Positions 39,096-46,765 of a stretch of 46,765 nucleotides of DNA are shown piece by piece. The DNA is from Candidatus Poribacteria bacterium (lineage in GTDB: Bacteria; Poribacteria; WGA-4E; WGA-3G). The stretch covers positions 1 through 46,765 of the forward strand of contig JAJEGI010000138.1 in NCBI GenBank assembly GCA_022819945.1, in the 5' to 3' direction. Position numbers and translations under genes: made by a program. Position 1 is the stretch's first letter. Every line of letters starts with the position of its first letter. The notes under the pieces are model-generated. The model made no database searches, was not told where the DNA came from, and saw only the letters and a list, made by a program, of their open reading frames with translations.

Positions 39096-40865
39096 ATGAC
39101 CCAACGGATCGCTCTCATACTACTCTTCATTTCAACCCTGTTCACTCCAAATCTCTCCGCGGAAGACTATAACCGGTGGCATCTTCCTGAAGGTGCTAAA
39201 CTTCGGCTTGGAAAGGGTAGCCTGTATGATATCAAATTCACGCCGGACGGTAACCGCATCGCGGTTGCAACCAGCATCGGGATTTGGATATACGATGCAC
39301 ACACTGGAGAAGCACTCGCACTTCTCGTAGGACATGCGGATATAGTTACCTCATTGGGTTTCCCTGCGGATGGACGTTTCTTGGCGAGCGGGAGTTTAGA
39401 TGGAACCGTCCGGTTGTGGGACATAGAGACCGGTAAGCAGATGGCACTTTTTGCCGGACATTGGCGTGGCATTGCGGCCCTTGCTGTGTCGCCTGATGGG
39501 AAAACTGTCGTCAGTGGTGGTGGATTGGAAGGCAGGCTTATCTTCTGGGATACGGAGACTGGCGAACAGATTAAACGGCATACCCGATACACGGATAACC
39601 TGATCCATACGTTCAAAATTTTCCTTGATAGGAGTAGGACGCTGACATATCCTAATGCGATTGAAGGCCTCGCTTTTTCATTGGATGGGCAAACTTTTGC
39701 GAGTGGACATTCGGATGGCATCATACGACTCTGGGATGCAGGGACCGGACGAAAACTGTCATTGATCAAAGCGGATAAACATGCGTTTATTTGGAGTTTG
39801 GCACTTTCTCCTGATGGAAAAACGCTTGCCAGTAGTTTACCAAACGCAGGCGTTTTGTTACATACACTCCAAAACGGCAAATCTTTGTCACACAGGCCAG
39901 TTCACCACGCGCATTTTCCTGAAAATTTGATGTTTTCACCAGATGGCACCACGCTTATCGGCACAGGTGGGTACTATGAGAAGGATAGAGATACTTTCCA
40001 TGAGGGATGGGATATTCACATTCACGTATGGAAGGTTGACACTGGCGCGTTGTTAAGATCGTTCCTTATGCATGATAAAAGTAAGAGCGTAGAAGCGTTG
40101 GCACTCTCACCGGATGGCGGTACTATCCTGACCGGTGGTTGGGATGGCGCGATTCACTCGTGGGATGCTGTAACAGGAAAACGTTCCAGTTTCACCTCAG
40201 GCCATACCAGATTCCACGGTAGGATGTTACTGTTCTCCGATAATGCAAAAACACTTACGAACTGGAAAGACCACGATCATATACAGTCATGGAATATAGA
40301 TACAGGTACACAACTCATTGTCCCCCAAGACATCAAGCAAATCAGCAATCAAGCGCATCACCAATTACTGCACTCGCCAGATGGCAAAACCTCTTTGGCA
40401 TTTAACTCAGACTGGAAAAACATTCGGTTACAGGATGTTGCAAGTGGACACCGCATTTCTGACATCACAGTGCATAAAGATATAATTCGCTCGTGTGCAT
40501 TCTCACCCGACAGCAAAATCCTCGCGAGTGCGAGTAGAGACATGACGATTCAATTGTCGGAAGTAACCACTGGCAAACAGATTCTGACTTTTGAAACGCA
40601 TACAAACGCGACGTCCGCTGTGGCATTCTCACCTGATGGGAAAATTCTCGCTGGTGGAAGTGTATATGACGGCCGCCTGGGCCACTCAAACCTCATTCGT
40701 TTGTGGGAACTCCCGAGTGGTCGCGTTTTGACGACCCTTATTGGACATACACGTAGTGTGGATGCATTGCAGTTCTCACCTGATGAAAAAACCCTCGCCA
40801 GCAGCAGTGATGATGGCACTATTCTCCTCTGGGATTTGGATAAGATCATTCAGTCAGAACGATAA
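39096..40865 (+). CDS. secreted WD40-repeat protein (about 12 blades)
   Basis: A 589-residue exported protein with a signal peptide (MTQRIALILLFISTLF to NLSA). About twelve WD40 repeats follow to the end, most with a clear SPDG turn and [LI]W[DE] close: GTVRLWDIETGK, GRLIFWDTETGE, GIIRLWDAGTGR, IHVWKVDTGA, AIHSWDAVTGK, HIQSWNIDTGT, IRLWELPSGR, TILLWDLDKI. Twelve blades suit one large or two stacked propellers. WD40 proteins are binding scaffolds; no catalytic domain is present. AGGAA at 39084-39088 precedes ATG. It is transcribed from its own promoter, opposite in strand to two kinase-like genes on either side, so any link with them is by position only. Confidence 0.85.
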   Translation: MTQRIALILLFISTLFTPNLSAEDYNRWHLPEGAKLRLGKGSLYDIKFTPDGNRIAVATSIGIWIYDAHTGEALALLVGHADIVTSLGFPADGRFLASGSLDGTVRLWDIETGKQMALFAGHWRGIAALAVSPDGKTVVSGGGLEGRLIFWDTETGEQIKRHTRYTDNLIHTFKIFLDRSRTLTYPNAIEGLAFSLDGQTFASGHSDGIIRLWDAGTGRKLSLIKADKHAFIWSLALSPDGKTLASSLPNAGVLLHTLQNGKSLSHRPVHHAHFPENLMFSPDGTTLIGTGGYYEKDRDTFHEGWDIHIHVWKVDTGALLRSFLMHDKSKSVEALALSPDGGTILTGGWDGAIHSWDAVTGKRSSFTSGHTRFHGRMLLFSDNAKTLTNWKDHDHIQSWNIDTGTQLIVPQDIKQISNQAHHQLLHSPDGKTSLAFNSDWKNIRLQDVASGHRISDITVHKDIIRSCAFSPDSKILASASRDMTIQLSEVTTGKQILTFETHTNATSAVAFSPDGKILAGGSVYDGRLGHSNLIRLWELPSGRVLTTLIGHTRSVDALQFSPDEKTLASSSDDGTILLWDLDKIIQSER

Positions 40866-40995
40866 ATGTTGCGTTCATCTACAGTGCCTTGCGGTTCGTA
40901 AGCACCTTCTTCTATAGACATAGCACTCCGTTGGCGTGCGGAAGTCTGTTTTTTCCTTTCCATCTGTTCTTGTTAGGATAGACTTACCCGCTGGA

Positions 40996-42135
40996 TTACA
41001 GCAGACCTATATCATCAAATAGAGCAAACTGTTGACGGTAATCTTTCGGTAGTGATCGAATTTCTTGATACCCTTCGAAGAAAATCGGCTGTTCGTCCGT
41101 ATCGAAACAGCGCGAAACACTCGAAACATCTGAAATATAGTAGCCAAACCCTAAGTGGACCATGTCAATTGGACAGGGCTGTGTCTCCGAAATAACAATA
41201 TTATGAGGTTCTAAATCCAAGTTAATGAGTCCAAAAACGTGTCTACCTTCCCCATGTTCCGCGGCAAACTGCGAGAAGCGCGAAGAAACGGTGGAAAGTT
41301 TTTCAAGTTCCCTCGATGAATAATGCTTGTAATCCATTCCAAATGCCTTCTCAACTTTCAGATTGATCCAGTCAAGGTCGTATCGAGGACGAGTGAACCA
41401 TTGCGGCAGTTTTAAGGTCGCCGAGATAGCGTGCATGCGACCCAGCATCATACCAAGACTCCGAATCAGTTCAGGCGTTTTTTCGTCCTCGGAGAGTAGG
41501 TTAAGCGTCTTGCCCGGGATCCAATTATAGGCGGTAGCATATCGCACCGGTAGGGCGTTTCCTGAGAGACATTGAACGAGTTCTCCGTCACATCCCGGCA
41601 CTGGGGATAAGGTCTTGACCTTCGCCTTGTTCCACAGTGCTTTTAACCAATAGATTTCAGAGCGGACTTTATTGATAGAAGTTCCAGGTTGATGGAGTCT
41701 CAGGGTCCACCGTGTGCCCTCACTCTCTACAAAAAACAGCCGGTTCTCAGCATCCAATCCGGTACCGCTGACCTGGAAGGCGGCATTACGCCATCCATAC
41801 AGCATAACAGCCGCCTTTGCATAGTGATAATCGGTGACAAGTTGTTGTAACTCACTTCTGTCATAAATTATCCAACTCCCGGTATCACAAACGCGCTGTG
41901 TTGATTCGGATATAAACATCCGTTGTTTATCATTTAGTCCGTCAAGGAAGGACAGAATAGTTGGGTCGATCTGTGGTCGCGGATCGGAAATTGCTGCAAG
42001 CCAATACCGTCTACATTTATCATGACAATCGATTCGGTAGACGGGTAGAGACGGATCTCGGTACCACTCCGGTGAATTTTCGATAGCGTATTCAACTTGG
42101 GTCCCACAAAACGGGCACAACATCTTTTCTGTCAT
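40996..42135 (-). CDS. zinc-ribbon/phosphotransferase fusion, copy 2, altered catalytic loop
   Basis: A 379-residue paralogue of 37747-38871, with the same N-terminal CPFCGTQ and RIDCHDKCRRYW cysteine set, and the same YNWIPGKTL. The catalytic loop here reads GLINLDLEPHNIVIS: the usual histidine is replaced by asparagine (NxDxxxxN), while Asp and Asn stay. The following PIDMVHLGFGYYISD keeps the first Asp, but the acidic residue after it in copy 1 is His. It may be a weak kinase or a binding protein. I chose the ATG at 42135 by homology with copy 1; the ATG at 42156 (7 codons earlier) is equally open, and both lack a strong ribosome binding site. The stop faces the WD40 gene across 130 bases in which I see no gene. 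Confidence 0.65.
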   Translation of the reverse strand: MTEKMLCPFCGTQVEYAIENSPEWYRDPSLPVYRIDCHDKCRRYWLAAISDPRPQIDPTILSFLDGLNDKQRMFISESTQRVCDTGSWIIYDRSELQQLVTDYHYAKAAVMLYGWRNAAFQVSGTGLDAENRLFFVESEGTRWTLRLHQPGTSINKVRSEIYWLKALWNKAKVKTLSPVPGCDGELVQCLSGNALPVRYATAYNWIPGKTLNLLSEDEKTPELIRSLGMMLGRMHAISATLKLPQWFTRPRYDLDWINLKVEKAFGMDYKHYSSRELEKLSTVSSRFSQFAAEHGEGRHVFGLINLDLEPHNIVISETQPCPIDMVHLGFGYYISDVSSVSRCFDTDEQPIFFEGYQEIRSLPKDYRQQFALFDDIGLL

Positions 42136-42228
42136 AGTCGTATTTCTTCTATTCATATTCTCGTCTGACAGAACCCCCTAAAGCCCCTTATCAGGCGGAC
42201 TTTCCGCATCTTTTATAGGAAACTAATC

Positions 42229-43503
42229 TCAGGATTCTTGGTTAAACCGGGGTTCAGCCAATCGGAAGGTCAGCAGGAATCCGAGCAAGACGAGTACCGA
42301 ACAACTGATGAAAACCGGTTCAAAGGCGAATTCCTCGATTAACGCGCCAATCAAGGGTGAAACAAACAACGGAATTGTTTGGAAAAGACTCATCACGCCG
42401 AGATATTGCGGGTGTTTCTCTTGTGGCGCGATTTCAAGGGTGTAGTTTGTGACGATGCGTGCCGATACAGGTGTGAATCCCATAAGGGCAAAGATAATCC
42501 AGTAAAACTGAGCGCCGGAAGGCATCTGACTAATGCCAACCGCTAATAACGGCATACAGGCACTGATTAATATCAGAATACGTAGGACGAATCGGTTACC
42601 CGAACGATCTGCGATGTTGCCCATAATACCTGCACCGACAGCGTTGGATGCATTTTGTGCAACTATCAATGTGACAAAACCAGAAGGGGCAAGTCCCAGT
42701 GTCCGTTGTCCGAAAACTGTGTAGTGTGGGAACAGGGGCCATATTGAATAAAACAGCAGGATAACGATTGCAAACCGTCGAAAATCCCTATCGTGTCTCA
42801 GTAAAAGGAGTGCATCACCGAGGAATCTGAAAAAAGGTGCCGGACGTTGTGTCGGTGAAGGGAGTTCTTTAAACCCAAAACTGACCAAGGCGGAAACACC
42901 GAAGGCGACAGCGGTTGCACCAAAAAGCATCGCATAATTTGCGGTGCCTTCAGAAAGCCAGCGTGGTAGGAGGGAAACGGCGAGTCCGATCGCAAGCGTA
43001 CAGCCGATGATATTGGAATAAGCGAGGAGCCTGCCCCGTTTTTCCGGACTGATGAGTTTTCCTTGCAGCGTTCCGTTCGCCAGATGATTGCAACCGACCA
43101 TGAGCCAGTGAATGGTACATAGCACCAGAAAAACTGCCACCATAACGGTTGCAGACCAGTCTGTTAAACGCAGGGTCAGTGACAGGACGAACCATGGAAT
43201 CGCGAAACCGAAACTCGTGAAGACAAAGAATGCCTGTTTCTTTGACATTCGCGAGACGCGTTGCGCAACCAGAAATTGCGGCAGACTCTGCCCGACACGC
43301 AGAATGAGCGGTAGCAACCCGCGAATCGTCCCAGACGAGGTGTAGACTTCAACAAACGCGGGGATGACCACAGACTCGGATTTGAACATCCAACCGAGAC
43401 GCATCAGAATCTGGTTCAGACCGAATACGATTAAATTGCGTTTCTCATGCGGATAGGATTCTTTGAGGTTAAAGTTCTTTTGATTTGGTGTGTCTTTATC
43501 CAT
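42229..43503 (-). CDS. MFS transporter
   Basis: A 424-residue integral membrane protein with about twelve hydrophobic helices, in two halves divided by a polar loop near residues 208-225 (FKELPSPTQRPAPFFR). The loop RVSRMSKKQAFF after helix two is a variant of the MFS motif between helices 2 and 3, and NIADRSGNRFVLR is its counterpart in the second half. The first 25 residues are polar. Substrate cannot be read from sequence; an MFS transporter near sugar-hydrolase-like genes could import mono- or disaccharides. Start ATG at 43503 follows AGGA by eight bases; an in-frame TTG one codon earlier is less likely. It begins 64 bases after the aldo/keto reductase gene ends. Confidence 0.85.
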   Translation of the reverse strand: MDKDTPNQKNFNLKESYPHEKRNLIVFGLNQILMRLGWMFKSESVVIPAFVEVYTSSGTIRGLLPLILRVGQSLPQFLVAQRVSRMSKKQAFFVFTSFGFAIPWFVLSLTLRLTDWSATVMVAVFLVLCTIHWLMVGCNHLANGTLQGKLISPEKRGRLLAYSNIIGCTLAIGLAVSLLPRWLSEGTANYAMLFGATAVAFGVSALVSFGFKELPSPTQRPAPFFRFLGDALLLLRHDRDFRRFAIVILLFYSIWPLFPHYTVFGQRTLGLAPSGFVTLIVAQNASNAVGAGIMGNIADRSGNRFVLRILILISACMPLLAVGISQMPSGAQFYWIIFALMGFTPVSARIVTNYTLEIAPQEKHPQYLGVMSLFQTIPLFVSPLIGALIEEFAFEPVFISCSVLVLLGFLLTFRLAEPRFNQES

Positions 43504-43567
43504 CAAGAATCCTGTTCGTTTGTTGGCAGATTCGCTCGGTCACTTGTCTCAGCATTAGATTTAAGTG

Positions 43568-44374
43568 TCATGTCAGCGCGCCTTCTTCGAGTCGCCGCGC
43601 GCCGTATTTTTCCAAATCCGCCTGTTCCTCTGGTGTCAAAGTCTCTCGCTCGGAGAGTGCTTCTGCAATCCGATGGAACCGTTCAATATCCCTCAATCCC
43701 ATGATCGTTAGACTTACACTCTCATGACTCAGCACATAGCGGTAGAACTGTTCTGGAGATGGAGCATCTTCATCTCCAAAAAGTCTGTCGTTACGCGAGG
43801 CATTCATAATGACGACACCGGTATTGTGTTCGTCAGCAGCGGGGAAAACTGTATCTTCTGGCGTTTTCATGGCACAATTATACCAACAGAGGACGGTATC
43901 GAAAAACCCCGTGGCGACAGCGTGCTGAATCTGGACCCAATCGTGTCCCGTAACACCGATGAAGCGGATCAGTCCTTCATCTCTCGCTTTTCGCGCCATC
44001 TCCAGCGCGCCTCCGGGTGCTAACGCGCGATCTCGTTCCGCTTGCGTGTTCAGGTGATGCAGTTGGTAAATGTCAATATAATCAACGCCAAGCATCCGTA
44101 AAGATGTTTCGAGTTCTGTTCGCGCGCCTTTCGCATCGCGCGCAGCGGTTTTCGTTGCAAGAATCAGTTTATCGCGTTGTCCTTTTATGGCAGCTCCGAT
44201 GACTTTTTCATCCTCGCCATCTCTGTAGGAGCGTGCTGTATCCATATAATTGATACCGGCATCAATCGCTTTCCGGTAACCGTCAACGGATTCACAATAC
44301 GCGCCCCCGCTACCGAATCGGGTAACCGTTAAACCTGTGCGTCCTAAAACTGTTTTCGGAATTTCATAAGCCAT
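43568..44374 (-). CDS. aldo/keto reductase
   Basis: A 268-residue TIM-barrel oxidoreductase with the family tetrad: D45 and Y50 (NYMDTARSYRD), K75 (ILATKTAARD) and H106 (DIYQLHHLN). NADPH-binding regions follow the usual order, with SLTIMGLRDIERFHRIAEAL near residues 225-245 matching the cofactor-binding end. The enzyme should reduce an aldehyde or ketone, or oxidise a sugar alcohol. The family is often found next to sugar-degradation genes, as here. The start at 44374 has GAGGT seven bases upstream; the GTG three codons earlier is rejected. It is the first gene of the run toward the MFS transporter. Confidence 0.9.
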   Translation of the reverse strand: MAYEIPKTVLGRTGLTVTRFGSGGAYCESVDGYRKAIDAGINYMDTARSYRDGEDEKVIGAAIKGQRDKLILATKTAARDAKGARTELETSLRMLGVDYIDIYQLHHLNTQAERDRALAPGGALEMARKARDEGLIRFIGVTGHDWVQIQHAVATGFFDTVLCWYNCAMKTPEDTVFPAADEHNTGVVIMNASRNDRLFGDEDAPSPEQFYRYVLSHESVSLTIMGLRDIERFHRIAEALSERETLTPEEQADLEKYGARRLEEGALT

Positions 44375-44408
44375 TCTGTTCACCTCTATGGCTGTCGGCA
44401 GGAATAGC

Positions 44409-44507
44409 CATCAGCAGTCAGGGCGGATTTTTTTTCAAAAAATCCTTTCAGCAGTCAGTAGAAGAGATCGTCCTTTAAGAATACCTCTTTGCTGATTGCT
44501 GATTTAT
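44409..44507. repeat. intergenic repeat with ATCAGCAGTCAG arms and a GGATTTTTT hairpin
   Basis: The 186-base gap 44375-44560 contains ATCAGCAGTCAG near its left end, a direct partial copy (CAGCAGTCAG) at 44450-44459, and a mirrored CTGATTGCTGATTT at 44492-44505. Between them is a hairpin, GGATTTTTT/AAAAAATCC (44426-44445). It resembles a mobile repeat. I see no gene in the gap. Confidence 0.5.
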
Positions 44508-44560
44508 CCTTGAATGTTAGGAAGAGTATATGCTATTTTGATACAAAAGTCAACCTTCTC

Positions 44561-46084
44561 TCAAAATGCGGGTGCCATCTCCCACGCCTGAACGGATCGG
44601 AAGTGGGCTTGAGCACCACGACTTATCAACCTCACACCTGTACTATCGGCTCGCGTCGGATAAACCCGCTGTGTAATACATTGCCTACCGTTCGCGAAGA
44701 CTTCAACCACAGACTTGTCAACATAGATACGGAGTTGGAGGGTTTCGTTGTCTTTCAGCGTGAATGGAGCACGCTCTGCATCGACAAACCGCTCTGATTC
44801 TGGCAATCTCTCATTACCACCGCCGCTCCGGTAGCGCGGGTATTGGATGGCTTCGTTTAACGTAGAACGACTGATGTCGATTTTTAAAGTGCCTTCCGTT
44901 GGAACGTACAGAATTCCGGTGCGTTCAGTCTGATCTGGTGCGCTAAGCACCTGAACACCGACTTCGGTTGCATCGCCGGGATCAATTTCAACAGCCAACT
45001 CAAGACAATTCCCCTGAACCGCTTCTAAGTTCAATTCCTCATCGGCGTTCAGTGTAATATTTTCACGCCCCTTCGGGTTCATCCGTAGGCACGCTAACTC
45101 TGGCACTGGTTCAATCTGCAAACTACCATCGGTTGCGAGGGAGAGGATGCGTGGCACTGTCATAACGCCTGACCATCCAGAAGCACGTTCTTGTTCGGTT
45201 CCGCGAATTTCGCGAACCCAATCGAAGAAGATACGCCTTCCTTGCGCGTCTAACAGTGAGCGCGGTCCACCGAGCAGTCCACCCTCCCAACTCATCCGTC
45301 CATACCGTTCGACGTGATATGCCTCATTTTCAAATCTGCCGAGATAGTACTGTGTGCCTTGCCAGTGGCTACAAAACAGTAACATGTGCTTATCGCCCAA
45401 CGAATAAAAATCGGGAACTGCGCAGTCTTCGGATTCATGTGTCCACTCACGCCGCGATTCATAAAAGGAGCGCACAAATTCCCAGTCTACAAGGTCAGAA
45501 GACTTAAACAGCGCGGTTCCGTCCCCGATTTGTCCCGGTATCGTGTTCCCGATGAGTGCGTAATACGTATCGCCTTCCAACCAAGCACACGGATCAAATA
45601 CGATATATTCGCCGTGTCCTTTCTCACCCGGTTTTGGTACTGGAATCACTGGGTTTGCTGGATGTTTGTCCCACTTAATGAGCAGATCATCATCGCTCGT
45701 TGCGATACATGTGCCATCAGGGATTCCGTGATAGATGAACGTCGGAATGCCCTCTCGATTCACGAGTGCACCGCCGCTAAAACATCCGCCCCGGTCGGGG
45801 CCGTCAAGATCCGGTGTTAGCGCGATCGGGTGATGCACCCAATGCACGAGATCAACACTCGATGCGTGTCCCCATTGCATCCATTTCCAATAGCCACCTT
45901 CGGGATTGTGTTGATAGAAGATGTGGTATCGTCCCTTCCAAAAGATGGAACCGTTAATATCGTTCATCCAACCAAATGGGGGTGTGAAGTGATAGCGCGG
46001 TCGATAGGGATCGTCTGCGTACATTTCATCGAGCGCGCGTCTGCTGTGAATCAGTGCCTCTGTTTTTTCGATGGCTGTGTTCAT
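44561..46084 (-). CDS. GH32-family-like glycosidase (fructan/sucrose-hydrolase type)
   Basis: A 507-residue protein without a signal peptide. The start at 46084 has AAGGA upstream; the first 18 codons of the longer frame are rejected. Residues 27-350 form the five-bladed propeller of GH32: the nucleophile motif HFTPPFGWMNDINGSIFWKG contains N41-D42 (the usual WMNDPNG with I for P). FDPCAW at 163-168 stands for the RDP motif (F for R; D164 kept). ESEDCAVPDF around E219 stands for the acid/base EC motif. The C-terminal sandwich at about 365-507 has QLRIYVDKSVVEVFANGRQ, the typical GH32 tail. The altered motifs suggest a changed substrate, while fold and two catalytic acids appear conserved. It lies 71 bases after the partial propeller gene. 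Confidence 0.85.
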   Translation of the reverse strand: MNTAIEKTEALIHSRRALDEMYADDPYRPRYHFTPPFGWMNDINGSIFWKGRYHIFYQHNPEGGYWKWMQWGHASSVDLVHWVHHPIALTPDLDGPDRGGCFSGGALVNREGIPTFIYHGIPDGTCIATSDDDLLIKWDKHPANPVIPVPKPGEKGHGEYIVFDPCAWLEGDTYYALIGNTIPGQIGDGTALFKSSDLVDWEFVRSFYESRREWTHESEDCAVPDFYSLGDKHMLLFCSHWQGTQYYLGRFENEAYHVERYGRMSWEGGLLGGPRSLLDAQGRRIFFDWVREIRGTEQERASGWSGVMTVPRILSLATDGSLQIEPVPELACLRMNPKGRENITLNADEELNLEAVQGNCLELAVEIDPGDATEVGVQVLSAPDQTERTGILYVPTEGTLKIDISRSTLNEAIQYPRYRSGGGNERLPESERFVDAERAPFTLKDNETLQLRIYVDKSVVEVFANGRQCITQRVYPTRADSTGVRLISRGAQAHFRSVQAWEMAPAF

Positions 46085-46114
46085 AGTTTTGTTCCTTGTA
46101 GGAATCACGAGCGA

Positions 46115-46136
46115 TAAGAAACACCCCAGCAAAAAC
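46115..46136. repeat. fragment of the GTTTTTGC.. repeat, inverted
   Basis: The reverse complement of this 22-base stretch differs from 5539-5560 by a single base and nearly matches 35650-35670. It lies in the 71-base gap upstream of the GH32-like gene. A third, solitary copy of the core without terminal repeats. Confidence 0.5.
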
Positions 46137-46155
46137 ACTCTCTCCTACTTGCAAA

Positions 46156-46765
46156 TCAGTCAGTGAACCAGAAGGCGTAAATTTCTGCTTCAAGTATAGA
46201 AAAGCGGAGACGTACGGTCTTACCGCGGAGTTCCGCAAGGTCAGCTTTCTCCTTCCAACGCATCGGTTCGTCAATACTATCAATCATCGCCGGAACACTT
46301 TCGTCGAAGGTATATCCCGGAAGAGGTTGTCCATCATCGGCATTGAGAATCTCTACCTTAACCCTGCCGCGCCAAGCATCCACATTAACGCGCAGTTCGT
46401 TGCCTTCCACGACCATCGGTTTGGTCAATACCGAACCCCACTCGATGCCACCCTTAAGCGACACAAAACCGTCAACGCGGAGTTTTGCGAGTGCCATGGC
46501 AAAGTTGTTGAGGTATCTTCTGTTCATTACATCTGCCAACGGCTGGCTGCGGTGCCGAACACCGAGATAGTAGAACCAGAGTTCATTGTTGCGTCTGATG
46601 GGTCCGTTGACGACCGAAATCTGCCCTGTATCGTAGGCACTGCCGTCTCCGACGGGTGATAGTTCGATAAATGGGGTGCGGTTTCCGACCCGCTCCCATT
46701 GCCGTAGATCGCGACTCGAAGCGAGCTCTACCGACTTGCGACTGTCCACATTTTCGTAGAGGGGT
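46156..46765 (-). CDS. glycosidase-like propeller protein (C-terminal part, runs off the window)
   Basis: The frame is open through the window edge, so only the last 202 residues are seen, beginning LYENVDSRKSVELASSRDLRQWERVG. That segment is a propeller blade with the S-x-D-x-x-W signature of GH32/43-like proteins. Residues further on (NNELWFYYLGVRHRS) form the next blade, and the last ~95 residues a sandwich ending LRGKTVRLRFSILEAEIYAFWF. This tail is similar to the end of the 36252-37643 protein (LRFQLRNASLYSYWFA), so both probably share an architecture. A GTG inside the frame is not its start. It lies just upstream of the GH32-like gene on the same strand. Confidence 0.6.
   Translation of the reverse strand, partial: PLYENVDSRKSVELASSRDLRQWERVGNRTPFIELSPVGDGSAYDTGQISVVNGPIRRNNELWFYYLGVRHRSQPLADVMNRRYLNNFAMALAKLRVDGFVSLKGGIEWGSVLTKPMVVEGNELRVNVDAWRGRVKVEILNADDGQPLPGYTFDESVPAMIDSIDEPMRWKEKADLAELRGKTVRLRFSILEAEIYAFWFTD

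Noticed and set aside
39167..39880. 237-codon minus-strand frame within the WD40 gene
   Set aside because: Repeated SPDG codons give open antisense frames; no start signal and a composition of repeats.

Overview
No rRNA, tRNA or other phylogenetic marker is present, so taxonomy is inference. The mix of ECF sigma factors carrying large C-terminal sensor-like domains, secreted LamG proteins, a phytanoyl-CoA dioxygenase-like enzyme, WD40 and very long TPR proteins, PorV/PorQ-type outer-membrane protein and glycosidase-like propellers fits a Gram-negative, complex-polymer-degrading or host-associated bacterium. Candidatus Poribacteria is my best guess (Planctomycetes-like lineages are the alternative). 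Coding density is high and short palindromic repeats sit in many gaps.

Layout. (1) 88-5412, + strand: a CopD-like membrane protein, then a close-packed run of PorV/PorQ-type barrel, DUF5683-like membrane protein, DapA-family aldolase/lyase and RqcH. (2) 5492-15535, - strand: a decaying array of small duplicated membrane-anchored proteins, a truncated LamG gene, an ECF sigma factor fused through one membrane helix to a beta-propeller, two ABC-2 permeases without an ATPase, and a second ECF sigma factor fused to a TPR-like helical domain. Both sigma genes share a 15-bp palindrome and leader, so they are probably co-regulated or autoregulated. (3) 15558-21308, - strand: a five-gene unit (three tandem LamG secreted proteins, a PhyH-family oxygenase with altered metal motif, a glycosidase-like protein) behind a good sigma-70 promoter. 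(4) 21557-24737, + strand: a DUF433/DUF5615 toxin-antitoxin pair, a ThDP-dependent acetolactate-synthase-like enzyme, and a HIT protein. (5) 24769-35557, - strand: two tandem small membrane proteins and a giant secreted 3175-aa TPR protein with an embedded LamG domain and a C-terminal beta-sandwich. (6) 35827-46765: cupin plus glycosidase-like propeller, two zinc-ribbon/aminoglycoside-phosphotransferase-like fusions flanking a 12-repeat WD40 protein, an MFS transporter, an aldo/keto reductase, a GH32-like enzyme and a partial second propeller enzyme. Region 6 reads as scavenging and processing of sugars.

The most unusual biology is (a) the pair of sensor-domain sigma factors bracketing two ABC-2 permeases, sharing an operator-like palindrome; one is predicted to span the membrane and the other has a perfect internal ribosome binding site and start at the domain junction; (b) an A11 homopolymer between the well-placed start codon and the reading frame of a kinase-like gene, a possible slippage or phase switch; and (c) the giant TPR-LamG-sandwich protein. 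Several repeat families with terminal inverted repeats (MITE-like) lie at gene borders, one pair almost identical 12 kb apart.

Starts were re-chosen from Shine-Dalgarno sequences and promoter positions where the longest reading frame was implausible; this is stated per gene.
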